From IMG/VR virus record IMGVR_UViG_3300037507_002397, positions 1 to 53,288 of that record: 53,288 bases of DNA. One strand, written 5' to 3'. This document shows, piece by piece, positions 1-9,200 of the stretch. The translations under genes were made by a program, and so were the position numbers. This DNA comes from a virus. The notes beneath the pieces were generated by a model that was given only the letters and a program-made list of their open reading frames with translations, was not told where the DNA came from and did no database searches. Numbering within the stretch: position 1 is the first letter of the stretch; every line of letters begins with the position of its first letter.

Positions 1-804
1 CCGTGTCTCCAAAGCTCACCTTGAAGCTGCCCTCGACGATATTTCCCATCGTCACCATAGCCACAGGGCTGCGGGGCCGCTCGTATCGCACGCGAACGAT
101 ACCGCCCTCGATCATGGGCATCGCGCGCGCGGTCTGGCAGACGGACACCAGTGCGTCCCATGCGTTCGTGAACGTGTCGAAAACGCCGTTATAGGTGAAG
201 CGCGGCTCGACTAGGTACGCGGTTCCACTAAGGGCAGGCGTGACGACAGTATCCCAGAACTGGTTATCGGCCCACGGCGCCGTTCCGTAGGTATAGTTCA
301 GCAGAACCTTCCAGCCCGCTCCCGTGTTTGTTTTGGACACGATCTCGAAGCCCGAGATGTTAGCGTCGCTGATGTCAACCGAGAGGCCGGTGCCGGACTG
401 AGGAATGCCAGAAAATGCGATCCAGCGGCCTGGAGTCCAGTATGCAGGCGGCTCGGTGGCGGCCGCAGTTGATGCGTTATACCTGAAGTGAACCTCCAGT
501 CCGGGTGAACCGTCGTTGATCGCGCTTCCGTAAGAAAGATTGGCAATCGGATCTGGGTCCCCCAGAGTTTCGTCCATCGCCTGATCGTCGAAGCTGCGGC
601 CTGCCGGGACAAGTTCATCGCAGTAGTCGGCCCACGCCTTGAAGTCCTCGAGGTTGCAGCGCGAAAGCGGGAAGTCAATACCGCGGCCGTAGCGAGGATT
701 CGAGATCACGTCGAGCGCGATCCAAGCCGGGTTCTGCGACCACTGGTAGGTCACGCTGGTTCCGTCGTACACGGGCACGGGCACTCCCTTGACCAGCGCG
801 GTGA
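1..804. repeat. Left copy of imperfect terminal direct repeat (contig closure)
   Basis: This block aligns base for base, without indels, to 52485-53288. I count about 42 mismatches, all between 1 and 677; bases 678-804 are identical to 53162-53288, exactly 127 bases. Both copies lie inside the same tail-tip reading frame and most differences are silent. I read it as the overlap of a circular genome in which two alleles were assembled, not as a physical phage end. Confidence 0.9.
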
Positions 805-2920
805 TCGTCGGCGCGCTCGTATTGAGCTGCTCCGTTGCCTTGATCTTCATGCCCAGGATGGGCGTGTACGGGTACGCCAGCAGCGCGCTGTCCTTGGAGA
901 TAAGCTGCGAGAATACCGACTCGTCGGAGACGAAGTTGCTCGTGCTCTTGACGTTTCGCCGAAGCATCTCCACTCGATACTTGCCACGCTTTATTGTGTT
1001 GGATGATGTGGCGTAAACCTTGCCCGTCAGAACACCAACGCTAGAGCCGGAGACTCCCAATGAGTTGTTGCGTCCACTTGAGTCTGTCAATCCTGCACCG
1101 ATTGCAGAGTCAAAGTGATACAGGCAATACTGATCTACAGCGGGCTGAATAAAGAGACCATATCCTCCGCCATAGTGCTGAGCTATTTCAGACGAAGGAA
1201 GCAAGCGTGCAAGATAGACAAATTCATCCACAGTAAATTCGTCCATGTTGTTATTGTTGCCAAACTGGATGCGAGCCGCAGGGACAACAATGTTTACTGA
1301 TCCTTCGGTGAATCCATTAGATTTTACTTGGATGCCGTTTCTGTAAAACCTGATTCTGCTCTTGTTATCGAAATCTGTTCTCACGTAGCTGACGGCCACG
1401 TGCATCCATTCATCATAGACTCCAGAGGTAGGTGAAGTCGTAATGCCTAGAATGTAGGTCCCAATTTGTGTAGACAGAGTGACGCTCTCGCTCCAAGCAC
1501 CTCCCCCGTTGTATCCGCGAAAAACAAACTGGAGGCGATCGTAATAGCCAGTTCCTTGAATCTCTAGGCTGCGGTTCATCTCCAATATCCAGCCTGCACC
1601 CGTGGTCTGGTGCATGATACGGCGCGGGTTTGTGCCGTCGTTTGCCCACGGGATCTTTAGCCAGAATGAAACCGTCAGTTCAGTAGTGTTTGTTCCGGCG
1701 ACAATAGACCCGGGGAGGTTGGCGGGATTGGTTGTTGATCTCACATAAACCGTAGTAGCGGCTGTGTCCGGACTATTCAGAGCTTGTCCTAGAGTCGGAG
1801 CTACATAGGTTTGTGGATCTAAGAATAGACCGCTTGCTTGGTAGTTGTAGCTTTCCTGAATGGCGACGCTAACGTCATTTGTTGCAGTAAGCGGCCAGTA
1901 GACATAGCCATCGTTGTTGTCCCCGCCGCTTGTTATGGGAGATCCACCTGAGTCAAGCTCGATGTAACGAATTTGCGGCTTGAAGGCTGCGGTGACTACA
2001 GATCCGCTGTTGGTTATTGTGTAGAGGCCGGATGGAAAGTCTACAAGGCAGGACCAAGCATCCGCTTCTGCGGTCATGTCGATTGCTTTGCCGTAGCTAC
2101 TCCATACCGCAGCATTAGCCGTAGAATTGTATGGGTTTGCCGCAAGAGTAGCATTTATCTGGCTGTTGTCCGGAGAAGCAGTCTCAACTTGACCAAGTGT
2201 TAGGCCGACAGCGTATTCAGTGGATATCTGCTGAAAGCCAGGAATCGGTAGCTGCTCACTCGTCCCCATCCTAACCCATGCTTCGACGCCTCCGAAGTTG
2301 TCCGCGGTATTGCCTTCAATCTGAATACCAGTCGGAAGAGCGTTGGACGGATCATCAGACGAATGCGGAGAGCCGCTGTCCGTATCTTCGGTCTTGTCAC
2401 CGATGGCTGAAATCGGACCCTCTCCAAAGCCAAGAAGCGTATAGAGATCGTTCTCCCCTGTGTTTGTGCTGCTGGTTATGTACTCGTCTAGGACTTGCGG
2501 AGCGACGCGGATCTTGCCGTAGATTACCTGCTTAGGTTGACCCTCGAAGCGGTCATTACGCAATCCTGCCCATGCGTAAGTTCCCGAGCCTTCGTTTTCG
2601 TTTCGATTTTTGGGCTTGAGAAACTTTGCCAGCAGCTTGCCAATGACGAAGGATACAAGCGCGCCAGCAGCGACGGTCAACACAAAGTTTAGCACCGCGA
2701 CGGCAGGACCTTGAGGCCGCGTTGTCTCAAGGATCTCGTCACCATCCTCAAGGATTCTTTCCCAGTCATGAGTCGGCTCGCGGTTGACCGCAACCCATAG
2801 ACCGACGCGCTCCGTGTCGGTGATGCAATCACGCAGCCGCAGCCCGTCGACGTACTCGCGGTACTCGCGCTGCTCGTTTTGTGTACTGAACCAGATCGGA
2901 GTCCTGCGGATTGTAATCAT
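1..2920 (-). CDS. Tail-tip host-specificity protein (lambda gpJ-like), amino-terminal part with LamG-like insert; runs off left end
   Basis: The gene starts with ATG overlapping the stop of the K-like gene (ATGA) and is open to base 1. Residues about 73-98 form a hydrophobic helix, as seen near the start of many J-like proteins. A concanavalin/LamG-like domain occupies about residues 400-600, with DEWMHVAVSYV and IRFYRNGIQV motifs. The conserved J core begins near 800 (VPVPVYDGTSVTYQW, NPAWIALDV). Joined through the circular overlap to 52484-50452 the frame is preserved and the protein would be 1650 residues, in the size range of large J proteins. J sits at the tail tip and contacts the receptor. 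The LamG insert probably binds surface glycan. The last 226 codons here are an allelic version of those at the right end, with three amino-acid differences. Confidence 0.9.
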   Translation of the reverse strand, partial: MITIRRTPIWFSTQNEQREYREYVDGLRLRDCITDTERVGLWVAVNREPTHDWERILEDGDEILETTRPQGPAVAVLNFVLTVAAGALVSFVIGKLLAKFLKPKNRNENEGSGTYAWAGLRNDRFEGQPKQVIYGKIRVAPQVLDEYITSSTNTGENDLYTLLGFGEGPISAIGDKTEDTDSGSPHSSDDPSNALPTGIQIEGNTADNFGGVEAWVRMGTSEQLPIPGFQQISTEYAVGLTLGQVETASPDNSQINATLAANPYNSTANAAVWSSYGKAIDMTAEADAWSCLVDFPSGLYTITNSGSVVTAAFKPQIRYIELDSGGSPITSGGDNNDGYVYWPLTATNDVSVAIQESYNYQASGLFLDPQTYVAPTLGQALNSPDTAATTVYVRSTTNPANLPGSIVAGTNTTELTVSFWLKIPWANDGTNPRRIMHQTTGAGWILEMNRSLEIQGTGYYDRLQFVFRGYNGGGAWSESVTLSTQIGTYILGITTSPTSGVYDEWMHVAVSYVRTDFDNKSRIRFYRNGIQVKSNGFTEGSVNIVVPAARIQFGNNNNMDEFTVDEFVYLARLLPSSEIAQHYGGGYGLFIQPAVDQYCLYHFDSAIGAGLTDSSGRNNSLGVSGSSVGVLTGKVYATSSNTIKRGKYRVEMLRRNVKSTSNFVSDESVFSQLISKDSALLAYPYTPILGMKIKATEQLNTSAPTITALVKGVPVPVYDGTSVTYQWSQNPAWIALDVISNPRYGRGIDFPLSRCNLEDFKAWADYCDELVPAGRSFDDQAMDETLGDPDPIANLSYGSAINDGSPGLEVHFRYNASTAAATEPPAYWTPGRWIAFSGIPQSGTGLSVDISDANISGFEIVSKTNTGAGWKVLLNYTYGTAPWADNQFWDTVVTPALSGTAYLVEPRFTYNGVFDTFTNAWDALVSVCQTARAMPMIEGGIVRVRYERPRSPVAMVTMGNIVEGSFKVSFGDT

Positions 2921-3297
2921 GCGCCCTTGTACCTAAAGCAATAGGCTACACGACCGATGTTGCCTTGAAAGACGAGGTGGGTTCCGCGCAGACGGTTCGC
3001 CGTGAAAAAGTACCTGCCCACCGGATCGACCAGCACGGCGACCCACGGCTCAGGCTGATCGCCCACCACTACATCGCCCAGTCGGCTGGCGTTCTCGATC
3101 GGCTGCCAGTGACCATCCTTAGCGTCCAGAAGATAAAGGGCTGCGGCCTTGTCGAGCGGGAAAGCGGAATCCGGCATCTCGAGGAAGACTCGTGAGAGTG
3201 CCTGCCGAGCAGCCCAGAGGCAATCCACGCCGCTGTACGGATCCACGCCGCCGGCGCGATAGGGGAGACCGACTAGATCGAGCATCGACACCCTCAC
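2917..3297 (-). CDS. NlpC/P60-like tail protein (lambda gpK carboxyl-terminal-like), active site altered
   Basis: This 126-residue protein lies between the L-like and J-like genes, where lambda encodes gpK, whose NlpC/P60 domain is thought to act on peptidoglycan or in tail-tip assembly. It keeps the family layout: LVGLPYRAGG, then GVDCLWAARQAL with the presumed nucleophile Cys26, then GDVVV. The position normally held by the catalytic His before the VAVLVD strand is Trp85 (EPWVAVLVDP). It may therefore be inactive and serve a structural role, unless His107 substitutes. The GTG start overlaps the previous stop (GTGA) and the end overlaps the J start (ATGA). Confidence 0.8.
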   Translation of the reverse strand: MRVSMLDLVGLPYRAGGVDPYSGVDCLWAARQALSRVFLEMPDSAFPLDKAAALYLLDAKDGHWQPIENASRLGDVVVGDQPEPWVAVLVDPVGRYFFTANRLRGTHLVFQGNIGRVAYCFRYKGA

Positions 3298-3986
3298 TGG
3301 TTTCCCCTTTGAATTCCCGGGTAACCGCCGAAGCGCAAAGGATGTTGCGAGGTCAGGCTGCGGGCGGTTTCATCATCGCCGCGTTCTTCGCAGGCGGTAA
3401 GCGTGCGCGGGCAGAAAGTGAAGCCGCCGCCGACCGTGTTCGTGCCGCCGGTCACGATCTTGTATCCGCACTCGGCCGTGCCGAAGCGCCACTGGCAGTG
3501 GTTCGCTACCCAGCGGTTCCTCGGGAACGGTGCTTGCTGAAGATTGCGCGTGCCAAAAGTGAACGACGCTACGCGGTCATCCACCACGCAGCTCGTGATC
3601 TGGCCGACGAATTTGTACTCCGCGCCCGGATCCTCGAGCGCGTCCGCGCGCACCCAGCGCACCACAATCTCCTGGCCGACGAGACCCTTATAGGTATGCA
3701 GGGTAGTCATCAGCTCAAGGCTGACGTTGGCGACGTTGATGGTGCTTGTGGGCAGGTCGCCGCTCTGGCTTTGCCGATGGTCTCCAAACGCGATCGGGAA
3801 CGGATAGTAGACGAGAGGGTCGCCGGCCGTGCTTGTGCCCCGCTCGACCTGCGCGTGGTAGTTCGTCGCGCGAAAACGTGTCGGAGGGTCGGATGGTATT
3901 TTCACCGACACTAGCCAGATAAAAGGCGCGGAGTTTTCGAGCTGGTTCTTCGCTGAGTCAATGATTGTCGTCTGAAAGTTCTTCAT
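3294..3986 (-). CDS. Minor tail protein L-like (tail tip, predicted Fe-S)
   Basis: The 230-residue protein has the order expected of lambda gpL: an amino-terminal tail-tip beta domain and a carboxyl-terminal part with four cysteines, C164 (HCQWRFG), C173 (AECGY), C192 (FCPR) and C199 (ACEE). Lambda gpL binds a [4Fe-4S] cluster through four conserved cysteines, so the same is inferred here. The start codon overlaps the preceding gene's stop (TGATG), and the gene is followed by K- and J-like genes, completing an M-L-K-J series. It should form part of the initiator complex at the tail tip. Confidence 0.85.
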   Translation of the reverse strand: MKNFQTTIIDSAKNQLENSAPFIWLVSVKIPSDPPTRFRATNYHAQVERGTSTAGDPLVYYPFPIAFGDHRQSQSGDLPTSTINVANVSLELMTTLHTYKGLVGQEIVVRWVRADALEDPGAEYKFVGQITSCVVDDRVASFTFGTRNLQQAPFPRNRWVANHCQWRFGTAECGYKIVTGGTNTVGGGFTFCPRTLTACEERGDDETARSLTSQHPLRFGGYPGIQRGNQ

Positions 3987-6268
3987 CAGCAGAAGACCTC
4001 CTCAAGGTCGAAGCTGAACTGGCGCACGCTCGGGTTGGCAAGCACGACACCAAGCTCGTCCGTGGCAAAGCGCACTGAGACTGTCTCGCCCGTTTCCGGG
4101 TCGGCCCAGTCAAACGGGATCTCGGCCCCCTTGCGCGATGTCCAGAAAGCAAGCAGTGTCGTGCGCTCCGCATCCGTGCAGGCGTTCGCCGAGATACTCC
4201 AGCGCCGGCGCGGGCGCGTATGCCGCGCGCTCCTAGCGACGTACGCAGCCTCGTAGCGGTGCTCGAGTGCCGACCACTGCGATGACTCTCGAACGCCCCA
4301 GTCATAGGGAACGGTTAGAGTGCCCGTCTTTCCAGTGCATTCGGACGTCAGAGCGATAGAAGGCATATCCTCTTCAAGAATTGCCGGGTTTGTCGGATCG
4401 GTTGGATCTCCCGGGTCGGGCGCTACCCATAGGTCATTCCAGTAGTCAAGCAGTATTCGTTTACCGCTAGCACCCGTGCTTGCTTGGGGTATGTATCCTT
4501 CAACGACGCCAGATAGTGTCCTGGTAGACCTCGTATCAAGCAGATCAAGACCGTCGAATATGACGCCCTCTGGCACCGTAAACCCTGATGTCGCTGGAGT
4601 AAAATCTAGCTGGGTCGCGTTTTGATAGCCTCGTATCCTTACGTTTCCAGTTGCCGGCGTCTGTCCGATATTTTCTATGGCAAGCCGTGGTATCAGTGAC
4701 GTTGTGTTTCCGAAGGTAACGCCCCAACTTGCCAAAGACTGAAGCACTGTCCGAGCTAAGACCGTTGGAGAGGTTGGCGAGGCATAGTGCAAAATCTCAA
4801 AGCGATAATTTCCGCTGCTCTCAATAAACCGCAAAGCATATGCCTTGTTGAAGTGGTAGAGCGGAAGATTGGCACCTGCCGAGACGGGGTTGCCCCTAGC
4901 AAAAATAGCGATGTATCCGTTACTCGGCCATGTTCCGGTCGTCGTTACGACAAGACCCATGCTGCGATCGGATCCGTAGGGACTTTCGGACGGCTTGTTG
5001 TAAGCCATGCCATAAGTGTATGCGTAGACAGACACGTTCTCCGTGTACGGTGGACCACCTACGCTGCTTTTGAGGTCTCGCAGAGTTGCGTCAGGAGTTG
5101 TTGTTTGACCTCCATATAATGAGTTGTCACCAATCCAAAGAGACTGGAGTGATCGCCCGTTGACTTCATTGATGTCTTCCCAGCGCGACGACGGACTTCC
5201 GCCTGTATATAGGAGTCCTGGCACAGCACGCTCAAACTCATCTCTGAAAAGTATGTTTGAGCTAGTGTCCAAAATTTCGAAAGCGTGGCATATGTGAACG
5301 CTTCGGCTGGTCACATAGCCAGTGGGCGGATTGTTTCCAGTGGTATCGGGACCACCCATCAGAAACCCACAATACCCTTGGGTTGCGAGCTTCAGCGAAG
5401 GTGCACTGTCGGTATAGGTGAGAACAGTTGTATCTCCACTCCATGATCCGGCTGTGCCTCCAGCTCCCGGAATCCATCGCGCTACCTTGCACGTCAAGAC
5501 TGGATTCAGGCCAGAGTTCACTGCGGATATTGAAAGCCTTATGGGTCGCTGGAATCCTTGCGGGTCAAAGATAGAGCTGCTACCGGATGTCCAGTCGTTG
5601 ATCGTTTGCGCTGTCCCTGTTGCTAGAACGGCAACCGAACCTGGAAAGCCAGGACCCTGTGATACTTGGTTCCATCTGACCAAGAAGTAATTTACGACTT
5701 GACATGTAGTATCTGCTGATAGGAGAAAAGCATAGGCATCACATTGCTCCATGCCATCAGTACCAGCTGTCCACTGGTTCGACAACTGAGGAGATGCCAC
5801 GTTGTTCCGTATGACAACTCCAAATGTTTTGAAGCTCTGAGGGTTGATACCACCGCTCAGAGCTTTGATGCTAAAGACCGCTCTGGCTGTCCCATCAAGG
5901 ACAACTTGTTTGCCCCAGACGGCCATGAAGGCTTCCCAGTTACAGGATGCAAGCGGAGCAAAATTGTCTTGATTGGATCCAGAAAACGCTGCGACTCTTT
6001 TTCTTTTGGCGATCGGATTGTCCGCACTTACGGGTGTTAGCTGCGAATATCCGTCATGTAGCTCTCCAAATCCTCTTGATAGTTTGTATGTGTAACCTCC
6101 GAGAGAATATGGAGTACCTGTATCGGTTAGTGTTCCAGACCGCACACGTCCATAGCCGCTGTGTACGGAAAAAACTCCCGAGGTCAAAAAAGAATACGGG
6201 ATGTAGACAAACCCAAGCCCGCCTGAACCCCAGTTGAAATCGTCACTGCGCGGAAAGACCTGCACCAC
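3986..6268 (-). CDS. Minor tail protein: large lectin-like region fused to gpM/DUF2460-like carboxyl domain
   Basis: The 760-residue protein follows the tape measure directly (TAGTG overlap, GTG start), the place of lambda gpM. Only the last ~125 residues look like a gpM/DUF2460 domain: a WSISANACTDAERTTLLAFW stretch, then a FDW segment and an ending FSFDLEEV. The first ~620 residues are additional: beta-rich, Gly/Ser/Thr/Tyr-rich, with two similar concanavalin-like stretches (around VARWIPGAGGTAGSW and YRFEILHYASPTSPT). The extra part probably projects from the tail tip as an adhesin. A smaller gpM-like domain occurs alone at 12467-12802. The lectin assignment rests on composition and pattern only. 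Confidence 0.75.
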   Translation of the reverse strand: MVQVFPRSDDFNWGSGGLGFVYIPYSFLTSGVFSVHSGYGRVRSGTLTDTGTPYSLGGYTYKLSRGFGELHDGYSQLTPVSADNPIAKRKRVAAFSGSNQDNFAPLASCNWEAFMAVWGKQVVLDGTARAVFSIKALSGGINPQSFKTFGVVIRNNVASPQLSNQWTAGTDGMEQCDAYAFLLSADTTCQVVNYFLVRWNQVSQGPGFPGSVAVLATGTAQTINDWTSGSSSIFDPQGFQRPIRLSISAVNSGLNPVLTCKVARWIPGAGGTAGSWSGDTTVLTYTDSAPSLKLATQGYCGFLMGGPDTTGNNPPTGYVTSRSVHICHAFEILDTSSNILFRDEFERAVPGLLYTGGSPSSRWEDINEVNGRSLQSLWIGDNSLYGGQTTTPDATLRDLKSSVGGPPYTENVSVYAYTYGMAYNKPSESPYGSDRSMGLVVTTTGTWPSNGYIAIFARGNPVSAGANLPLYHFNKAYALRFIESSGNYRFEILHYASPTSPTVLARTVLQSLASWGVTFGNTTSLIPRLAIENIGQTPATGNVRIRGYQNATQLDFTPATSGFTVPEGVIFDGLDLLDTRSTRTLSGVVEGYIPQASTGASGKRILLDYWNDLWVAPDPGDPTDPTNPAILEEDMPSIALTSECTGKTGTLTVPYDWGVRESSQWSALEHRYEAAYVARSARHTRPRRRWSISANACTDAERTTLLAFWTSRKGAEIPFDWADPETGETVSVRFATDELGVVLANPSVRQFSFDLEEVFC

Positions 6269-9200
6269 TACCTAACCGCTCCTCTCACGGCGCCGAGTAG
6301 TGCGCGATCCCTCCCGGCGCTGATAGCCTGAGTGATCGCCGCCTGAATCTGCGGCATCTGTGCAAGCACGACATCGGCGGCCGTGCGCGGATCGAGGCTC
6401 CCGACGTTGAGGGTCAGGTTGACCGACTGCTGGACGGTTGTGCCGGCCTCCTGCGCGGGACGCTGTCCGCGCTTGAACTCCACTGGGATGCCGCGGTTGG
6501 GACCAGGCAGAGGAACGAATGCCTCGGCCCCCCCGCCCTCACCAAACACAGCGACCTGCGGCCGAGTGGCGACTCCGCCCATAGCGTACGAACGTACAGG
6601 AGATCCAGCCTTGAGAGCTGATCCCACTTGACGCCAGCGGCTCGCTTCCTCATTTCCCATCACTTGAGCCGCTTTCATCCGACCGGGAACGACGCCGCCC
6701 ATAGCCAGACCAAGTGGCGCGCCGTCAACACCGGGACCAATACCACCGCCACCACCTGAAGCAGCTCCACCGCTGAAGATGTTTAGAAATGCGCTCGCGG
6801 CTTTGAGTGCAAAAAGCCTGGCGATAGCCTGCTGGATCACTTGAACAATGGTTTGTCCAAAGTCACGAAGGCTTGCTTTTCCTTCTGCGATGTTATTGAA
6901 GAGACCTTCGAAAGCGTTTGAGAGCCCACTTGTTAGATCCTGTGCAAAGCTCTGTGCTTGCTTTTGTACGTCACTAAGCTCTGCTCTCAGATCGTCAATG
7001 CTAGAGCTGAATGCCTCGGCAAAAGTTATCTGGCTCTCAAAGTCTTGACGGATAGCAAGAGCCGAATCCCTCAAGACAGCCAGTTGCCGGTTGTATTCAG
7101 CGACTGAAATTTCGCCAGAGCTAAATGCCTGCTCTAGCACCCGGAGCTGTTCTGAGAGTGGACCGAGGGCACCAGTTACAAGCCGCTGGATGTCCTCTTG
7201 TGCGATCGTTATCGCTGGCGTATAGGCCAGCCGGAGCAGATTCTGGCGAGCAGCGGATCGCTCATCGGCCAGCCTTTGCGCGTCGGCTAATAGCTGATCT
7301 TGCGCCTCTTGAAAGGCCCTCGCATCTAGCTTGAGTTGCGCCTCTGCATCCGCTTGGATTTTGAGGACTGCTGCACGCTCTGATCTGAGAGCTTCGGCCG
7401 CAAGCTGTTGCGAGATTTCCGAAAAGATTGCACGTTCAGCAGTTCCACGCTGTCCACCAGAAAGCTCCTCTCGCTTCTGCGTAAGGTTGTCCAAGGCGCG
7501 CGTGAGGTTTTCAATCGCAAGACCCTCGGCAGCATAGGTGGCGATCAGCGCCTCGACGTTTGCGATCTGCCGGTCAAGCGCGAGAGCTTCGCGGTCCTTG
7601 GCTGGCAAAGTACTCTCGAGTATTGCCTGCGCGTTTTGGGCAGCGGCCGCTGCCTTGCCAAGCTCGACTGCGTAGAGCGCAAGAGCCGGTATGACTACCT
7701 GCTGCGCCGCTGCCTGCCGATTTGCAGACCGTTCCGATGCGGCCGCGATGTCTTCAAAGACAAGGGCGATTCGGTCACCTTGCACCTTGAGCTGGCCGAC
7801 CTGTCCATCGAAAACGCCGCCGAGCTGCGCGAGCCTCTCATTTGCCTTAGCAACGGCCGCTCCGACTGACTCAGGCAGCTTGTTGATGGCTGGTAGGGCG
7901 CGCTCGATTGCGCTAGACAAGGCAGACGACAGCGCCGCCGTGTCGATCTTCTGCCCGGCGCGACTAGCTGAATCGCGGAAGTTCTCGAAGATCGTGCCGA
8001 GCTGACCCTCGAGCAGCTTGATATCCGCCTCGTTAAGCTGAAGCAGCTTAGCCAGCGGAGACCCGGCAAGTCCGACTTTGACATCTTCACCAAGTCCGAG
8101 TCTGCCGACCTGCGCCGTGATGCCTTGGACAACTGATCCAACGGCTGAGTCTACTGACTGCGCGAAGCTAGATAGGTCGGCAACGACACGGACAACGGCC
8201 TCGGGATCTTCAGCAGCGATCGCGGCTTCGACTTCGCGCACGAAAGTGGCGGCCTGCTGTGAAACGCCGCGCGCCTTGAAGAACTCTACCTCGATGCCGC
8301 TCTGGCTGACGCTTTGTAGGAGGGCCGCATATTCACCGCGCGCTTTGCTGATATCACCTGTTAGGCCAGCGAAGACAAGCGCCCATGCGTTCGAAGCCTC
8401 GTTGAATACGCTGACCGCGCTATTGCTGATCTCGTTGAACGTCTTTTTCCAGTACCCTGCGGTGTTCTCTGCCGCGCGCTGGTTTTGAGTGGCGAAGTCC
8501 TGCGCGGCCTGAGATGTCCGCTCGATCTCCTTGCGGAAGTCCGCGGCCGATCCTTGCACCGCAGCAAAGACACCTTGAAGCGTGCGAGCTCCGCCGGGGA
8601 AAAGCTGCGCGAGAAGTTCGGGCTGGTTCCGCGTCTTGTCTGCAATGTCGGCAAGGATCTGTGCGAAGCCTTCGCCGTCGCGGCTTGCCGTCTGGAAGTT
8701 GACCCCGATACCCTCGAGGGCTTTCCGGGTAGCGTTGCCCTGCTCGCTGAAAATCTGGAGCAGCCCACCAATGGCTCGAGTCGCATCGTTGAGGCCGACG
8801 CCTTGGTTTTTGATGCTGACAATCAGCGCCGAGACATCGGACAGGCTAAGTCCAAACTGCCGCGCGAGAGGGCCAGCCGCTTGCAGAGCGTTGGCAAACT
8901 GGTCAATCGGAACACCGGCCCTGTCCGCGCTGGTCGCAAGGATCGCCGTGACCTTGGACGCCTCCTGGATGCGGAGCTGGAAAGCTCCGAGCACCCCGTC
9001 GAGTGCTTGAACGGCGCTCGCCACCGGGCCGAAGCCAACCTTGGAAAGCAGGGTCGCCTGCTTCAATAGATCGTTGACCGCCTCCCGGCTGCGCGCGGTC
9101 GTGTTTTGGAATATCGACGACAAGCCTGCCGCGATTTCCTCGGCCGCCACATTGGTCTCGCTCGACAGCCGCAGCAGATCCTCACGGAAGCCCTGCAACG

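Noticed and set aside
1-804. True physical direct terminal repeat (as in T7)
   Set aside because: The copies are not identical, lie inside one gene, and only the last 127 bases are exact; this fits assembly of a circular map with two alleles better.
3192-3914. Plus-strand 240-codon frame
   Set aside because: Shadow of the L-like and K-like genes; arginine-rich with no family pattern.
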